DNA of 64,000 nt from Longimicrobium sp. (GCA_036389135.1 DASVQP010000117.1:62001-126000); one strand, 5' to 3'. Positions 9,019 through 17,398 are shown, numbered from the stretch's first letter. The notes: generated by a model not told the origin, from the sequence alone. Translations and numbers: made by a program.

Positions 9019-9528
9019 TTAGTCGAACTTTACCTGCTTCAACGCGTCCCACGGGCTCGGGGCCACTTCGGAAACGCAGTCGCACGTCGCTTCGTTGAGG
9101 TTGGTGCCGCACTGCGGGCAGAGCCCGCGGCACTCCTCGCTGCAGACGACGTACTGTGGGGCACGCAGGAGGAGCTGCTCACGGACCGCTTCGGTCACGT
9201 CCAGCTCCTGCCCGCGCGCCGGCATGGGGTAGATCTCGCCCCCCAGCTCGTCTTCGTCCTCGCCGATGGGGGCGAAGAACAGGTCCACCGTGTCGTCCAC
9301 CGGCTGGCGGACGGCAGTGAGGCAGCGGCGGCATTCGCGCTCCACCACCGCCTGGATGCGACCGCGGAGCAGAACGCCGTCGTCGCCCACGGAGCGGGCG
9401 GTGAGGTCCACTCGCAGAGGCTCCACCAGGCGCACATCCGACCCTTCCCACATGGGATCATCGGCCGCCACCTGCTCGTGGATCTCCACTTCTTCGCGGT
9501 CCACCGCCGCCAGGTTCAGCTTCAACAT
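9019..9528 (-). CDS. DUF177/YceD family protein
   Basis: 169-residue member of the YceD (DUF177) family encoded before rpmF; homologues affect 23S rRNA/50S assembly. It carries ECRRC in the middle and a C-terminal cysteine cluster (CSEEC, CPQC, CDC) that probably binds zinc, which is the variant seen outside enterobacteria. First gene of the rpmF-fab operon. Its ATG is 8 nt downstream of a candidate -10 box, so its mRNA may lack a leader. Confidence 0.87.
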   Translation of the reverse strand: MLKLNLAAVDREEVEIHEQVAADDPMWEGSDVRLVEPLRVDLTARSVGDDGVLLRGRIQAVVERECRRCLTAVRQPVDDTVDLFFAPIGEDEDELGGEIYPMPARGQELDVTEAVREQLLLRAPQYVVCSEECRGLCPQCGTNLNEATCDCVSEVAPSPWDALKQVKFD

Positions 9529-9536
9529 AAACCGTA

Positions 9537-9565
9537 AAAGTATCCCAAAGTCCGTGCGCTGTCAA
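9537..9565 (-). promoter_or_regulatory. promoter of the yceD-rpmF-plsX-fab operon
   Basis: Perfect -35 TTGACA (9560-9565), 17-base spacer and -10 TACTTT (9537-9542), read on the minus strand. Transcription should start within 0-2 nt of the DUF177 ATG at 9528, and no ribosome-binding site precedes that ATG. Both points suggest a leaderless transcript. Confidence 0.65.
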
Positions 9566-9604
9566 GCAAACGCCCGGTTTCCGGCACGTGCAAGAACCGC
9601 GCGT

Positions 9605-9694
9605 CACACAGAGACACGGAGGAACAGAGAGGGCACCGAGGAACACGGCCGATGGATGCCGATCCTTCTCGTCGCCGCCGTGTCTCTGTCTGTG
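9605..9694. repeat. CACAGAG-type inverted repeat
   Basis: Left arm CACACAGAGACACGG and right arm CCGTGTCTCTGTCTGTG frame about 60 bases. This is the least regular copy of a hairpin family also found at 15841, 36310, 38258 and 55559. It lies between the RES toxin stop and the yceD promoter. Confidence 0.7.
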
Positions 9695-9715
9695 CCCCAC
9701 CCGCGCCCGAAAACA

Positions 9716-10297
9716 CTACCAAGCGGAGGGGGCGAGCCGCTGCGAGAGCTTCCCTGTGGTGTCGTACGCCCGGACGCGGTCGTCCACCCGCACGCGGTCT
9801 GGGAAGATGACCAGGCATCGCCCCCCCTCCCACCGCGCGGACGGGTAGAGGATGCCGCTCACGGCTCCAGACAGGTGTGCAGCCTCCGCGATACGCTGCG
9901 TAAGAGGCATGGGGCCCTTGCTGCCTAGATACGCGAGCATGGCCGGCTCCCATTCCGCAAGGATCTGGCGCTTGCTCACACGCAACTGACGCCGGACCTC
10001 CGGATTCGTGAGGTCAAGCACACCCCCGAGATCGACTTCGACGTACACCAGTGTGACCGGATCACGCGGAGTCAACGGGAGCGCGCGTTCTCCTGGTCCC
10101 TGCAACAGATCGCGGATTTCGGCGAATGCGGTGGATGGATCGGTGGCTAGATACAATCCGGCGGGACCTGCTGGCGGCGTGTAGCGCCTTCCCTCCAGCG
10201 ACCCCTCATAGTACAGGGGTTGGGGCGGATCTCTCCGGAGATGGATCTCGCGAATGGCGCGGCACAGCGTCGCCTCGATCTCTTCGAGCGGGGGCAC
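9716..10297 (-). CDS. RES-domain toxin (NAD+-degrading)
   Basis: 193-residue RES-domain protein. Known RES toxins (MbcT, ParT-type) cleave or phosphorolyse NAD+ or modify targets with it. The conserved Arg-Glu-Ser set is visible: GRRYTPP (R38/R39), LYLATDPSTAFAEI (E60) and, near the C-terminus, GILYPSARWEGGRCLVIF with the serine. It is preceded by an Xre/MbcA-type antitoxin on the same strand, with 81 bases between. The GTG at 10297 is the longest start in frame; a slightly later start is possible. Confidence 0.82.
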   Translation of the reverse strand: MPPLEEIEATLCRAIREIHLRRDPPQPLYYEGSLEGRRYTPPAGPAGLYLATDPSTAFAEIRDLLQGPGERALPLTPRDPVTLVYVEVDLGGVLDLTNPEVRRQLRVSKRQILAEWEPAMLAYLGSKGPMPLTQRIAEAAHLSGAVSGILYPSARWEGGRCLVIFPDRVRVDDRVRAYDTTGKLSQRLAPSAW

Positions 10298-10378
10298 GTG
10301 CGATCCGACGAGCCAGGGTCCGCTGCGCCCGCTGCTCCGGCGTCAGCGGTCCGGCGGGAGGCCCGCCGCCGGGTGGCA

Positions 10379-11362
10379 TCAGTCAGGGCTCCCGTCCCGC
10401 GCGCTCTCCACACTGAGGAGCACCAGCTCCGCCTCACCCGCTTCCACGGCTTGAATCGGGCTCCGGTCTCCAAAGCGAGGATGCGGGGTTTGCAACCAGA
10501 CGCGTTTGTGCTCGGGCACGAATAGCTGATTCAGAACGCTCGAGAGCCGCGCGACCGGCAGCAGGCCCGCCTGTGCAGCGGGTGAGTCCGGCTTCGACGA
10601 AAGCGCCTGCTGCGACACGCCTGCTGCGCGCGCCAGCGCGGCGATGGACATCTCCATGTCTTCGGCGATTTTGCGGGCGTCCAACCTGCCAGACTGCACG
10701 TCGCGGAACTCGGGGGTTATCACCTTCAGCAGGTCCGCGGCATGCGCGCGCCGCTCTTCCGCATGCGGCAGAGAGGCTACCGCCGCATCGATGGCCGCGT
10801 CTGCTTCGCGGATCCGGGCCGCGCTCAGCCGCGCCGATCTACGCACCGCCAGGGGGCGAACGGTCTGCGGCGTCTCTGGTGCCGAAGGCTGGTCGGAGGC
10901 GAACACACGGGCCAGGAGCGTCGCGTTGTGCAAGCGCCAGAAAACAGCCTCGACGTTCTTGATCTCGTCCGCTCCTATGAAGTCGAATGCTCCCGCTACG
11001 CGAGCGGCGCGCACAGCCTCCGCATCCTCCTCGTCGAGCAGCACGACCACGCTCCGCTCCGGCTTCTGGGTACGGGCTTTGTGGACCAGCCGCGACACCT
11101 CCCCTGGTGTGGTGCTTCCTTCTCCCTTTAGAGTGTTCACGAGTACGACCAGGTCCAGGTCGAATCCAGGCCATGGAGACGAAATGAATACGCCCTGGCC
11201 GAAATCGCTTTGTGCTTGCGGAGACTGGTCTGACCTCGGCTTGCGCACCGGCGGGGCAGATGTGCCTGCTTTCAGTCGTGACCGGATTTCGCTTACGAGC
11301 TCCTCGATCTCTGGCGTTCGTACACCAACCACCGGGAGTTCGTGGACGGCTGGCGCGGACAT
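10379..11362 (-). CDS. Xre/MbcA-type antitoxin with long N-terminal extension
   Basis: 327-residue partner of the RES toxin. The last ~120 residues are the antitoxin part: helix-turn-helix (DMEMSIAALARAAGVSQQAL) and an MbcA/ParS-like C-terminal domain (KRVWLQTPHPRFGDRSPIQA) that normally occludes the toxin site. Typical antitoxins of this class are 110-150 residues. Here about 190 residues precede the core. Their segment PERSVVVLLDEEDAEAV followed by AGAFDFIGADEI looks like a degenerate response-regulator receiver fold, without an obvious phospho-acceptor set. The ATG at 11362 is preferred over a GTG two codons earlier. Confidence 0.78.
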   Translation of the reverse strand: MSAPAVHELPVVGVRTPEIEELVSEIRSRLKAGTSAPPVRKPRSDQSPQAQSDFGQGVFISSPWPGFDLDLVVLVNTLKGEGSTTPGEVSRLVHKARTQKPERSVVVLLDEEDAEAVRAARVAGAFDFIGADEIKNVEAVFWRLHNATLLARVFASDQPSAPETPQTVRPLAVRRSARLSAARIREADAAIDAAVASLPHAEERRAHAADLLKVITPEFRDVQSGRLDARKIAEDMEMSIAALARAAGVSQQALSSKPDSPAAQAGLLPVARLSSVLNQLFVPEHKRVWLQTPHPRFGDRSPIQAVEAGEAELVLLSVESARDGSPD

Positions 11363-11394
11363 ATGCACACCGTAGTTATCGTGGGCTGGCAGTT

Positions 11395-11420
11395 ACAAGG
11401 AGCACACAACCACTCTACAA
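11395..11420 (-). promoter_or_regulatory. candidate operator: three ACAA sites 11 bp apart
   Basis: ACAA occurs at 11395-11398, 11406-11409 and 11417-11420, each separated by exactly 7 bases, so all three lie on the same helical face. They begin just downstream of the -10 box of the toxin-antitoxin promoter. An autoregulatory binding site for the Xre-type antitoxin is the simplest reading, but binding is inferred. Confidence 0.4.
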
Positions 11421-11422
11421 CC

Positions 11423-11451
11423 AATATACCAGCGCGCCCTCGGAGTGCCAA
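11423..11451 (-). promoter_or_regulatory. promoter of the RES/Xre toxin-antitoxin operon
   Basis: -35 TTGGCA (11446-11451), 17-base spacer, -10 TATATT (11423-11428) on the minus strand, each 5/6 to consensus. The predicted leader is about 55 nt. Confidence 0.65.
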
Positions 11452-11455
11452 ACAA

Positions 11456-11491
11456 GAGGGCTGAGCCACGCAGACCGTGGTCCCAGCCCTC
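11456..11491 (-). terminator. hairpin downstream of the phage-holin-like gene
   Basis: GAGGGCTG...CAGCCCTC with a CCACG/CGTGG inner stem, followed on the minus strand by TTGTTTGG. It lies about 75 nt past the stop of the 119-residue membrane protein gene and just before the toxin-antitoxin promoter. Confidence 0.55.
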
Positions 11492-11567
11492 ATTTGTGAG
11501 TCTTCGTCCCTGCCATGAGCCAGGGTCCGTGCGCCTGCACCTGTTGTCCGAGCCAGTGAGGCGCGGT

Positions 11568-11927
11568 TCAGTCGTCGTCCGTCAGGAACATCGAGAGGAC
11601 CCAGCTCACCAGGCTGATGACGATGGAGCCGACGATCGCCGGGACGAAGCCGTCGACGTAGAAGCCGTAGCCGAAGTGCTGCGCCGCCAGCGAGGTGAGC
11701 CAGAGCATGGCGGCGTTGATGACGAAGAGGAAGAGGCCCAGCGTGAGCACGATCAGGCCGCACGCCAGCCCCTTGACGATGGGGCGCGCAACGGCGTTGG
11801 CGATGCCCAGGATCAGCGCCACCACGAAGTACGTCTGGAGCCCGCCGGTCACGCGGATTCCCGGGACGAAGTACGCCGCGGCCGCCACTGCCAGTGCGGA
11901 CGCGATCCAGCGCAGGAGGAGGTTCAT
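11568..11927 (-). CDS. phage holin family 4 / YvlD-like membrane protein
   Basis: 119-residue membrane protein with four hydrophobic segments: NLLLRWIASALAVAAAAYFV, TYFVVALILGIANAVARPI, LIVLTLGLFLFVINAAMLWL and the C-terminal IVGSIVISLVSWVLSMFL. The pattern GIANAVARPIVKGL is typical of the holin_4 superfamily (YvlD-type), widespread in chromosomes and not proof of a phage. The ATG at 11927 starts the first membrane helix; an upstream start would add a charged, non-conserved tail. Function unknown. Confidence 0.82.
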   Translation of the reverse strand: MNLLLRWIASALAVAAAAYFVPGIRVTGGLQTYFVVALILGIANAVARPIVKGLACGLIVLTLGLFLFVINAAMLWLTSLAAQHFGYGFYVDGFVPAIVGSIVISLVSWVLSMFLTDDD

Positions 11928-11975
11928 CGATTCGTGCCGGTGGATGGGTGACGGTTGAGCTGCCTCCCTAAATGC

Positions 11976-12009
11976 GGATGTGCCCCCCGCTTGCGCAAGG
12001 GGCACATCC
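11976..12009 (-). terminator. hairpin downstream of ndk
   Basis: GGATGTGCCCC (11976-11986) and GGGGCACATCC (11999-12009) form an 11-bp perfect stem just past the ndk stop on the minus strand. There is no strong T run. Confidence 0.6.
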
Positions 12010-12029
12010 ACTGGGCACGGTGGCGCGCC

Positions 12030-12446
12030 TCAGCCGACCAGCTCGGTGCCCGCGAAGAAGAAGGCGATCTCGGCGGCGGCCGTGTCGTCGGCGTCGCTGC
12101 CGTGGACGGCGTTGCGGCCCTTGCTCTCCGCGTAGAGCTTGCGGATGGTGCCGTCGGCGGCCTCGGCGGGGTCGGTGGAGCCGATGGTGTCGCGCCACTT
12201 CTGCACCGCGTTCTCGGCGTCGAGCGCCAGCACCACGGAGGGGCCGCTGCTCATGAACTCGACCAGCTCGCCGTAGAACGGGCGGCCGGCGTGGACCTCG
12301 TAGAAGCGCTGCGCCTGCTGCAGGCTGATCTGCATCAGCTTCATCCCCACGATCCGGAACCCGGCCGTCTGGATGTGTGCGACGATGTTCCCGACGTTGC
12401 CGGCCTGGACGGCGTCGGGCTTGATCATGGCAAAGGTACGGGGCAT
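12030..12446 (-). CDS. ndk: nucleoside diphosphate kinase
   Basis: 138-residue enzyme that transfers the gamma phosphate of ATP to other nucleoside diphosphates through a phosphohistidine. N-terminal [31 protein letters not shown] and the catalytic His in [19 protein letters not shown] are all present. Stands alone behind a heptamer repeat hairpin. Confidence 0.97.
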   Translation of the reverse strand: MPRTFAMIKPDAVQAGNVGNIVAHIQTAGFRIVGMKLMQISLQQAQRFYEVHAGRPFYGELVEFMSSGPSVVLALDAENAVQKWRDTIGSTDPAEAADGTIRKLYAESKGRNAVHGSDADDTAAAEIAFFFAGTELVG

Positions 12447-12487
12447 GGCGGTTCGATATCCGTGAAGGTGAAAGGTCGGTTTGGGAA

Positions 12488-12601
12488 AGTGCTAAGTGCT
12501 AAGTGCTAAGTGCTAAGTGCTAAGTGCTAAGTGCCAAGTGCCAAGTGCCAGGTGCTGGGTAGTGCAGTTCAGGACTTAGCACTTAGCACTTAGCACTTCT
12601 G
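12488..12601. repeat. GTGCTAA heptamer inverted-repeat array
   Basis: About ten tandem copies of a 7-base unit (TAAGTGC, drifting to CAAGTGC) at 12488-12560 face about three inverted copies at 12574-12598, so the RNA can fold into a long hairpin. On the coding strand the element starts right after the stop of the CBS gene (TGA, then CAGAAGTGCTAAG). Related copies at 22568 and 53617 are placed the same way. Confidence 0.85.
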
Positions 12602-13501
12602 TCAGAACGCGAACAGCTTGCGAAGTATATCCCCCCGCGTCAGAAAGCCCGTCAGCTTGCCTTCATTCGTCACCGGCAGGCGCTCCAGGTCCTTGGAGAC
12701 CATGATGGAGGTGACTTCGGCGAGGGCCTGGTCCTCGGAGACGCAGATCACGGAACGCGACATCACGTCGCGGACGCGGAGGGTGCGGATCTCCTCCGGG
12801 GAGGGGCTCACGGCGCGGCTCTGCACGCCCGGGAGGAAGTGGCGCAGGAGGTCGCGGTCGGTGACCATCCCCAGCACTTCCCTGCCCTCCCCCACCACCG
12901 GGATCGCGCGGAGGTGGTGCTGGCGGACCAGGGCCAGCACGTCCTGCACGCTGTCGTCCGGCGAGACGCGGTAGACGCGCTGCGTCATCACGTCCTTTAC
13001 CGTCAGGCGCGGCTGGATGGTGATGGCGAGGATCTCGGGGATCGCCAGCACCTCCTCCGCGCTGCGCGCCGCCACCAGGTGGTCCACCGTGGCGTCGTCG
13101 CGAAGGGCGCGAGCCAGCGCGGCCACCGTCTGGAGGTACGGGTCCGCGGCGGCGGGCGGGGCGAGGACCAGCACCATCACCTGCGCGTCGCCGCTGGGGT
13201 CGTCGGCGCTGGTGCGCAGCGGCTTCGGGGCCACCCCCAGCGCCACAACCAGCCGCTCCACCGCCTCCGTGCGCAGGTGCGGCAGCAGCACCCGCCCGCC
13301 GATGTGGATCAGGTCCCGCACGTGCTGGTCGGTGAAGAGGCGCTCCAATCGCTCCGGCTGCGCCACGTCCCCCGTTTCGATCAGGCGGCGCGCGAGCTGG
13401 GATACCGCCTCGTGCACCGTGGAGGCCGCAAGAGGGGCGACGACGTGCGCGGGGCGGAGGATCTCCGTCAGCCGCACCTCGCGCCCCCCTTCACGAGCCA
13501 T
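12602..13501 (-). CDS. PTS EIIA-like domain fused to two CBS domains
   Basis: 299-residue cytoplasmic protein. Residues ~10-150 resemble the PtsN/fructose-type EIIA domain, with H75 in GRVLLPHLRTE at the phosphohistidine position. Residues ~165-225 and ~242-298 are two CBS domains (VKDVMTQRVYRVSPDDSV, VRDVMSRSVICVSEDQAL), which bind adenine nucleotides. No transport module is attached. A regulatory protein that joins phosphorelay status with adenylate sensing is plausible. It follows sucD closely on the same strand. The start is the ATG at 13501. Confidence 0.82.
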   Translation of the reverse strand: MAREGGREVRLTEILRPAHVVAPLAASTVHEAVSQLARRLIETGDVAQPERLERLFTDQHVRDLIHIGGRVLLPHLRTEAVERLVVALGVAPKPLRTSADDPSGDAQVMVLVLAPPAAADPYLQTVAALARALRDDATVDHLVAARSAEEVLAIPEILAITIQPRLTVKDVMTQRVYRVSPDDSVQDVLALVRQHHLRAIPVVGEGREVLGMVTDRDLLRHFLPGVQSRAVSPSPEEIRTLRVRDVMSRSVICVSEDQALAEVTSIMVSKDLERLPVTNEGKLTGFLTRGDILRKLFAF

Positions 13502-13506
13502 GGGGC

Positions 13507-14376
13507 TCAGAGTACCTCCTGGATCAGCCCCACGACGTCCACGGGGCGCTTGGCCACGCCGATGCCGTTGTCGCGGAACGCCTGGATCTTCTCCTCGGCG
13601 GTCCCGGCCGAGCCGGAGATGATGGCCCCGGCGTGCCCCATGCGCCGCCCCGGAGGCGCCGTCTGCCCGGCGATGAAGCCCACCACCGGCTTGGTGACGT
13701 TGGCCTTGATGTAGGCGGCCGCTTCCTGCTCGTCCGTCCCGCCGATCTCGCCCAGCATCACGATCGCCGTCGTCTCCGGGTCTGCCTCGAACGCCGCGAT
13801 GCAGTCGATGAACGAGGTGCCGTTGATGGGGTCGCCGCCGATGCCCACGCACGTCGTGGTGCCGATCCCCGCGCCCTTGAGCTTGTACACCACCTCGTAG
13901 GTCAGCGTCCCGCTCTTGGACACTAGGCCGACCGGGCCCGGCTGCGTGATGTGGCCCGGGATGATCCCCACCTTGCTCTTGCCGGCCGAGAGGAGGCCGG
14001 GGCAGTTGGGGCCCAGGAGCCGCGCCCCCTTTTCCAGCACGTAGGGCCGCACGCGCGTCATGTCCAGCACCGGCACGCCCTCGGTGATGCAGACGATGAA
14101 GTCGATCCCCGCGTCGGCGGCCTCGAACATCGCGTCCGCGGCGAAGGCCGGGGGCACGTAGATGACGGAGGTGTTCGCGCCGCCTTCCTTCACCGCCTCG
14201 GCGACGGTGTTGAAGATGGGCACCTGCCCCTCGAACTTCTGCCCGCCCTTGCCCGGGGTCACGCCGGCCACGACCCTGGTGCCGTACTCCATCATCTGCT
14301 TGGTGTGGAACGAGCCGTCACGGCCCGTGATCCCCTGCACCACCAGGCGCGTGTCGTTGTCGATGAAGATGCTCAC
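13507..14376 (-). CDS. sucD: succinyl-CoA synthetase subunit alpha
   Basis: 289-residue TCA-cycle subunit that carries the phosphohistidine (GHAGAIISG) and binds CoA ([18 protein letters not shown]). GPNCPGLL and [13 protein letters not shown] motifs are typical. The GTG start overlaps the sucC stop as GTGA, which ensures equal expression of the two subunits. Confidence 0.97.
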   Translation of the reverse strand: MSIFIDNDTRLVVQGITGRDGSFHTKQMMEYGTRVVAGVTPGKGGQKFEGQVPIFNTVAEAVKEGGANTSVIYVPPAFAADAMFEAADAGIDFIVCITEGVPVLDMTRVRPYVLEKGARLLGPNCPGLLSAGKSKVGIIPGHITQPGPVGLVSKSGTLTYEVVYKLKGAGIGTTTCVGIGGDPINGTSFIDCIAAFEADPETTAIVMLGEIGGTDEQEAAAYIKANVTKPVVGFIAGQTAPPGRRMGHAGAIISGSAGTAEEKIQAFRDNGIGVAKRPVDVVGLIQEVL

Positions 14377-15515
14377 TGGGCCTCCCCGTTGGCCAAAGCG
14401 ACGGCCTTCTGCACGGCGTCGTCCATGTCGGTAAGCGCGGTGAACCCGGCTTCGTTCAGGATCTTGATGGCGATCTCTTCGTTGGTGCCGGTCAGGCGGA
14501 TGACGATGGGGATGTCCATGTTCAGCTGCCGCGTGGCCGTCACGATCCCGTTCGCCACGTCGTCCGTCCGGGTGATGCCGCCGAAGATGTTGAACAGGAT
14601 GACCTTGACCGCCGGGTCGGTGGTGATGATGCGGAGGGCGTTGACCACCTTTTCCGGGTTCGACGAGCCGCCGATGTCCAGGAAGTTGGCCGGGTCGCCG
14701 CCGTAGTACTTCACCAGGTCCATGGTGGCCATGGCCAGCCCGGCGCCGTTCACCACGCAGCCGACGTTGCCGTCCAGCTTGATGAAGGTCAGCCCCGCCT
14801 CGCGCGCCTGCACCTCGGCCGGCGCCTCGGACGATTCGTCGCGCAGCGCCTCGATGGCCGGCAGGCGGAAGAGCTCGTTGTCGTCGATGTTGAACTTGGC
14901 GTCGATCGCCTTGACCTCGCCCGAGGGCGTGGTGATCAGCGGGTTGATCTCGACCAGCGAGCCGCCCGCCTCCATGAACGCCTTGTAGAGCTGCTGGATG
15001 ATCTTGGCCGCCGCGCGCTGCTGCTTCACGTCCGTATACAGCTTCGTGGCCAGCTCGTACGCCTGGTGCGGAAGCAGGCCGTAGCGCGGGTCCACCGGCA
15101 GCTTGATGATGGCTTCGGGGTTGGTGTGCGCCACCTCTTCGATGTCCACGCCGCCCGCCGCCGACACCATGAACACGGGCGCATGGCTGGCGCGGTCCAG
15201 GATGATGCCGACGTACGCCTCGCTCGCGATGTCCTCGGCCGGGGCGACGAGCACCTTTTGCACCGGGAGGTCCTTGATGGTCAGCTTGAGGATGGCCTCG
15301 GCCTTCTCGCGCGCCTCTTCCGGCGTGCTGGCGAGCTTGACGCCGCCCGCCTTGCCGCGCCCGCCGGCGTGCACCTGGGCCTTGATCACCACGGCCCCGC
15401 CCAGGCGGCGCGCGATTTCTTCGGCCTGCTCCGGCGTGGTCGCCACCTCGCCCATGGGGACGGGGATCCCCTGCGCGGCCAGGAGCTCTTTGGCCTGGTA
15501 TTCGTGGATGTTCAC
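14373..15515 (-). CDS. sucC: succinyl-CoA synthetase subunit beta
   Basis: 380-residue ATP-grasp subunit. N-terminal [39 protein letters not shown] and [15 protein letters not shown], with the C-terminal flavodoxin-like domain [18 protein letters not shown]. The start is a GTG at 15515 without a strong ribosome site. Confidence 0.97.
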   Translation of the reverse strand: MNIHEYQAKELLAAQGIPVPMGEVATTPEQAEEIARRLGGAVVIKAQVHAGGRGKAGGVKLASTPEEAREKAEAILKLTIKDLPVQKVLVAPAEDIASEAYVGIILDRASHAPVFMVSAAGGVDIEEVAHTNPEAIIKLPVDPRYGLLPHQAYELATKLYTDVKQQRAAAKIIQQLYKAFMEAGGSLVEINPLITTPSGEVKAIDAKFNIDDNELFRLPAIEALRDESSEAPAEVQAREAGLTFIKLDGNVGCVVNGAGLAMATMDLVKYYGGDPANFLDIGGSSNPEKVVNALRIITTDPAVKVILFNIFGGITRTDDVANGIVTATRQLNMDIPIVIRLTGTNEEIAIKILNEAGFTALTDMDDAVQKAVALANGEAQ

Positions 15516-15638
15516 CGGGACAGTTCCGGTTCGGGTGATGAAAAAGAGTGCGTGCCGCGCACTCCGGACTTCCGCCGAAAAGGCGCAGCATGATAGCGGG
15601 CGGATGTATTCGCGGCAACGTCTTGCGAACGCCGGGTG

Positions 15639-15827
15639 TTACGCGGACCGCTTCCGCATCAGCCACACCGCCACCCCCAGCAGCACCAGCCCGATGGCGA
15701 ACACGATCAGCGACGTCGCGAGCGGATCGCTGTACATCACCGTCATCCCCCCGAACGCCATCACCGCCCCGCCGGCGAGCAGCAGCACGAGCGCGAGCAG
15801 GATGCGGAGGATGCGGAGCGGAGTCAT
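15639..15827 (-). CDS. small two-helix membrane protein
   Basis: 62 residues with two hydrophobic segments ([19 protein letters not shown] and [20 protein letters not shown]) and a basic C-terminus LMRKRSA. No family recognised. The ATG at 15827 is used because further upstream the frame runs into a repeat hairpin. Confidence 0.55.
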   Translation of the reverse strand: MTPLRILRILLALVLLLAGGAVMAFGGMTVMYSDPLATSLIVFAIGLVLLGVAVWLMRKRSA

Positions 15828-15840
15828 TGGGAGAAAAGCA

Positions 15841-15925
15841 TCACACAGAGACGCAGAGGGAAAGGCAAGGGCACAGAGAAGCCCTTCGTTGTTCTTGTAG
15901 TGCCCCTCTGTGGCTCTGTGTGAGG
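15841..15925. repeat. CCTCACACAGAG-type hairpin
   Basis: Left arm TCACACAGAGACGCAGAGGG and right arm CCCCTCTGTGGCTCTGTGTG. It belongs to the family at 36310, 38258 and 55559, and lies between the phosphohexomutase stop and the small membrane protein start on the same strand. The segment to 16004 also holds a GC-rich CGGCGCGT hairpin. Confidence 0.8.
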
Positions 15926-16004
15926 CCATCTGTTCTCTTCCGCAACGACGCGCCGCCCCTGAATGCGGGACGGCGCGTGCGTTGAAGGCGAGGCGAACGA
16001 GCGC

Positions 16005-17390
16005 TCAGTGGCCGACGGAGGGGCCACCGATGCCCTCGCCGGCGAGCCAGCCTTCCATCTCGGAGCGGATCTCCTCCAGGCGCTCGTCGGTCTTGGCCTC
16101 GTAGCGCGCCACCAGCACCGGCTCCGTGTTGGAGGCGCGGATCAGCCCCCAGCCGTCGCCGAAGAGAACGCGGGCGCCGTCCACGTCGATCACCTCGTGG
16201 TCCTTGCGGAAGTGCGCCGTGGCGCGCTCCACGATGGCGAACTTGGTCTCCTCGGTGGCCGGGTAGCGCAGCTCGGCGGTGGAGACGAAGACGGGGAACT
16301 CGGCGATCCACTCGCTGAGCGGACGCCCCTGCCGCGCCACGATGTCGATCAGCAGGACGGCGCCATAGAGGGCGTCGTCGTAGCCAAAGTAGTTGTCGCC
16401 GAACATGATGTGGCCCGAGAGCTCGCCCGAGAGCAGCGACCCCTCCTCCTTCATCCGCTTCTTGATCAGCGAGTGGCCGGTGGCGTTCATCACCGGCACG
16501 CCGCCCACCTTCTCCAGCATCTCGGGAAGGAGCTGCGAGCACTTCACGTCGAACACCACCTTCTGCCCCGGCCCGCGGCGCTGGATCAGGTCCAGGCCGT
16601 ACAGCAGGAGGAGGGTGTCGCCGCGCACGATCTCGCCGCGGTCGTCGATGGCGCCGATGCGGTCCGCGTCGCCGTCGAAGGCCACGCCCAGGTCCGCGCC
16701 CTCCGCCTTCACGCGGGCGATGATGTCCACCAGGTTCTTGTCCACCACCGGGTCCGGGTGGTGGTTGGGAAAGGTGCCGTCCGACTCGCAGAAGATGGGG
16801 ATCACCTCCACGTTGTCGCCAAGCGCCGTCAGCAGGCGCTCGGCCACGATGGAGCCGGTACCGTTGCCGCAGTCCACCACCACCTTGAGCTTGCGGCCGA
16901 TGGTGAAGCGCTCCGCGATGTAGCGGACGTAGTCGTCCATCACGTCACGCTCCTCGACGCTTCCTTCCCCGCTCTCGTAGTCGCTCTCGTCGATCATGCG
17001 GCGCACCTCCTGGATGGAGTCGCCGTAGATGGAGCCGCCGAGCGTCATTTTGAAGCCGTTGTACTGCGGCGGGTTGTGCGATCCCGTCACCTGCAGCCCG
17101 CCGTCCAGCTCGCCGTGGTACACCGCGAAGGAATGCACGGGGGTGGGCACGAGGCCCACGTCCACCACGTGCACGCCGGCGGCCACCATCCCGCGGCGCA
17201 CGCCGGCGGCGAGGTCCGGAGAGGTGAGGCGGTTGTCGCGCCCCAGCGCCAGCGTCGGCCGGGGCTTGCCCAGCCGGCGGATGGCGAGCGTGGCGAAGGC
17301 GCGGCCGATCTGCTCGGCCACCTCCACGGTGACGTCGGGTCCTACGACGCCGCGGATGTCGTACTGACGGAAGATGTGCGGATTGGCCAT
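16005..17390 (-). CDS. phosphomannomutase/phosphoglucomutase
   Basis: 461-residue alpha-D-phosphohexomutase, which interconverts hexose 6- and 1-phosphates for surface glycan precursors. FRQYDIRGVVG at the N-terminus, the phosphoserine loop TGSHNPPQYNGFK, the magnesium loop FDGDADRIGAID, the sugar loop GELSGH and the phosphate-binding RASNTEPV are all present. AGGAGAG precedes the ATG at 17390. Substrate preference (mannose or glucose, ManB/AlgC class) is not fixed by sequence alone. Confidence 0.93.
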   Translation of the reverse strand: MANPHIFRQYDIRGVVGPDVTVEVAEQIGRAFATLAIRRLGKPRPTLALGRDNRLTSPDLAAGVRRGMVAAGVHVVDVGLVPTPVHSFAVYHGELDGGLQVTGSHNPPQYNGFKMTLGGSIYGDSIQEVRRMIDESDYESGEGSVEERDVMDDYVRYIAERFTIGRKLKVVVDCGNGTGSIVAERLLTALGDNVEVIPIFCESDGTFPNHHPDPVVDKNLVDIIARVKAEGADLGVAFDGDADRIGAIDDRGEIVRGDTLLLLYGLDLIQRRGPGQKVVFDVKCSQLLPEMLEKVGGVPVMNATGHSLIKKRMKEEGSLLSGELSGHIMFGDNYFGYDDALYGAVLLIDIVARQGRPLSEWIAEFPVFVSTAELRYPATEETKFAIVERATAHFRKDHEVIDVDGARVLFGDGWGLIRASNTEPVLVARYEAKTDERLEEIRSEMEGWLAGEGIGGPSVGH

Positions 17391-17398
17391 GTCTCTCC

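Noticed and set aside
11568-11927. Prophage, suggested by the holin-like protein
   Set aside because: The family (YvlD/holin_4) is common in chromosomes, and no lysis, capsid, integrase or tail gene is nearby.
12488-12601. CRISPR array in the tandem GTGCTAA repeats
   Set aside because: Units are 7 bases with no spacers, and no cas genes are present. The arrangement is two facing tandem arrays.
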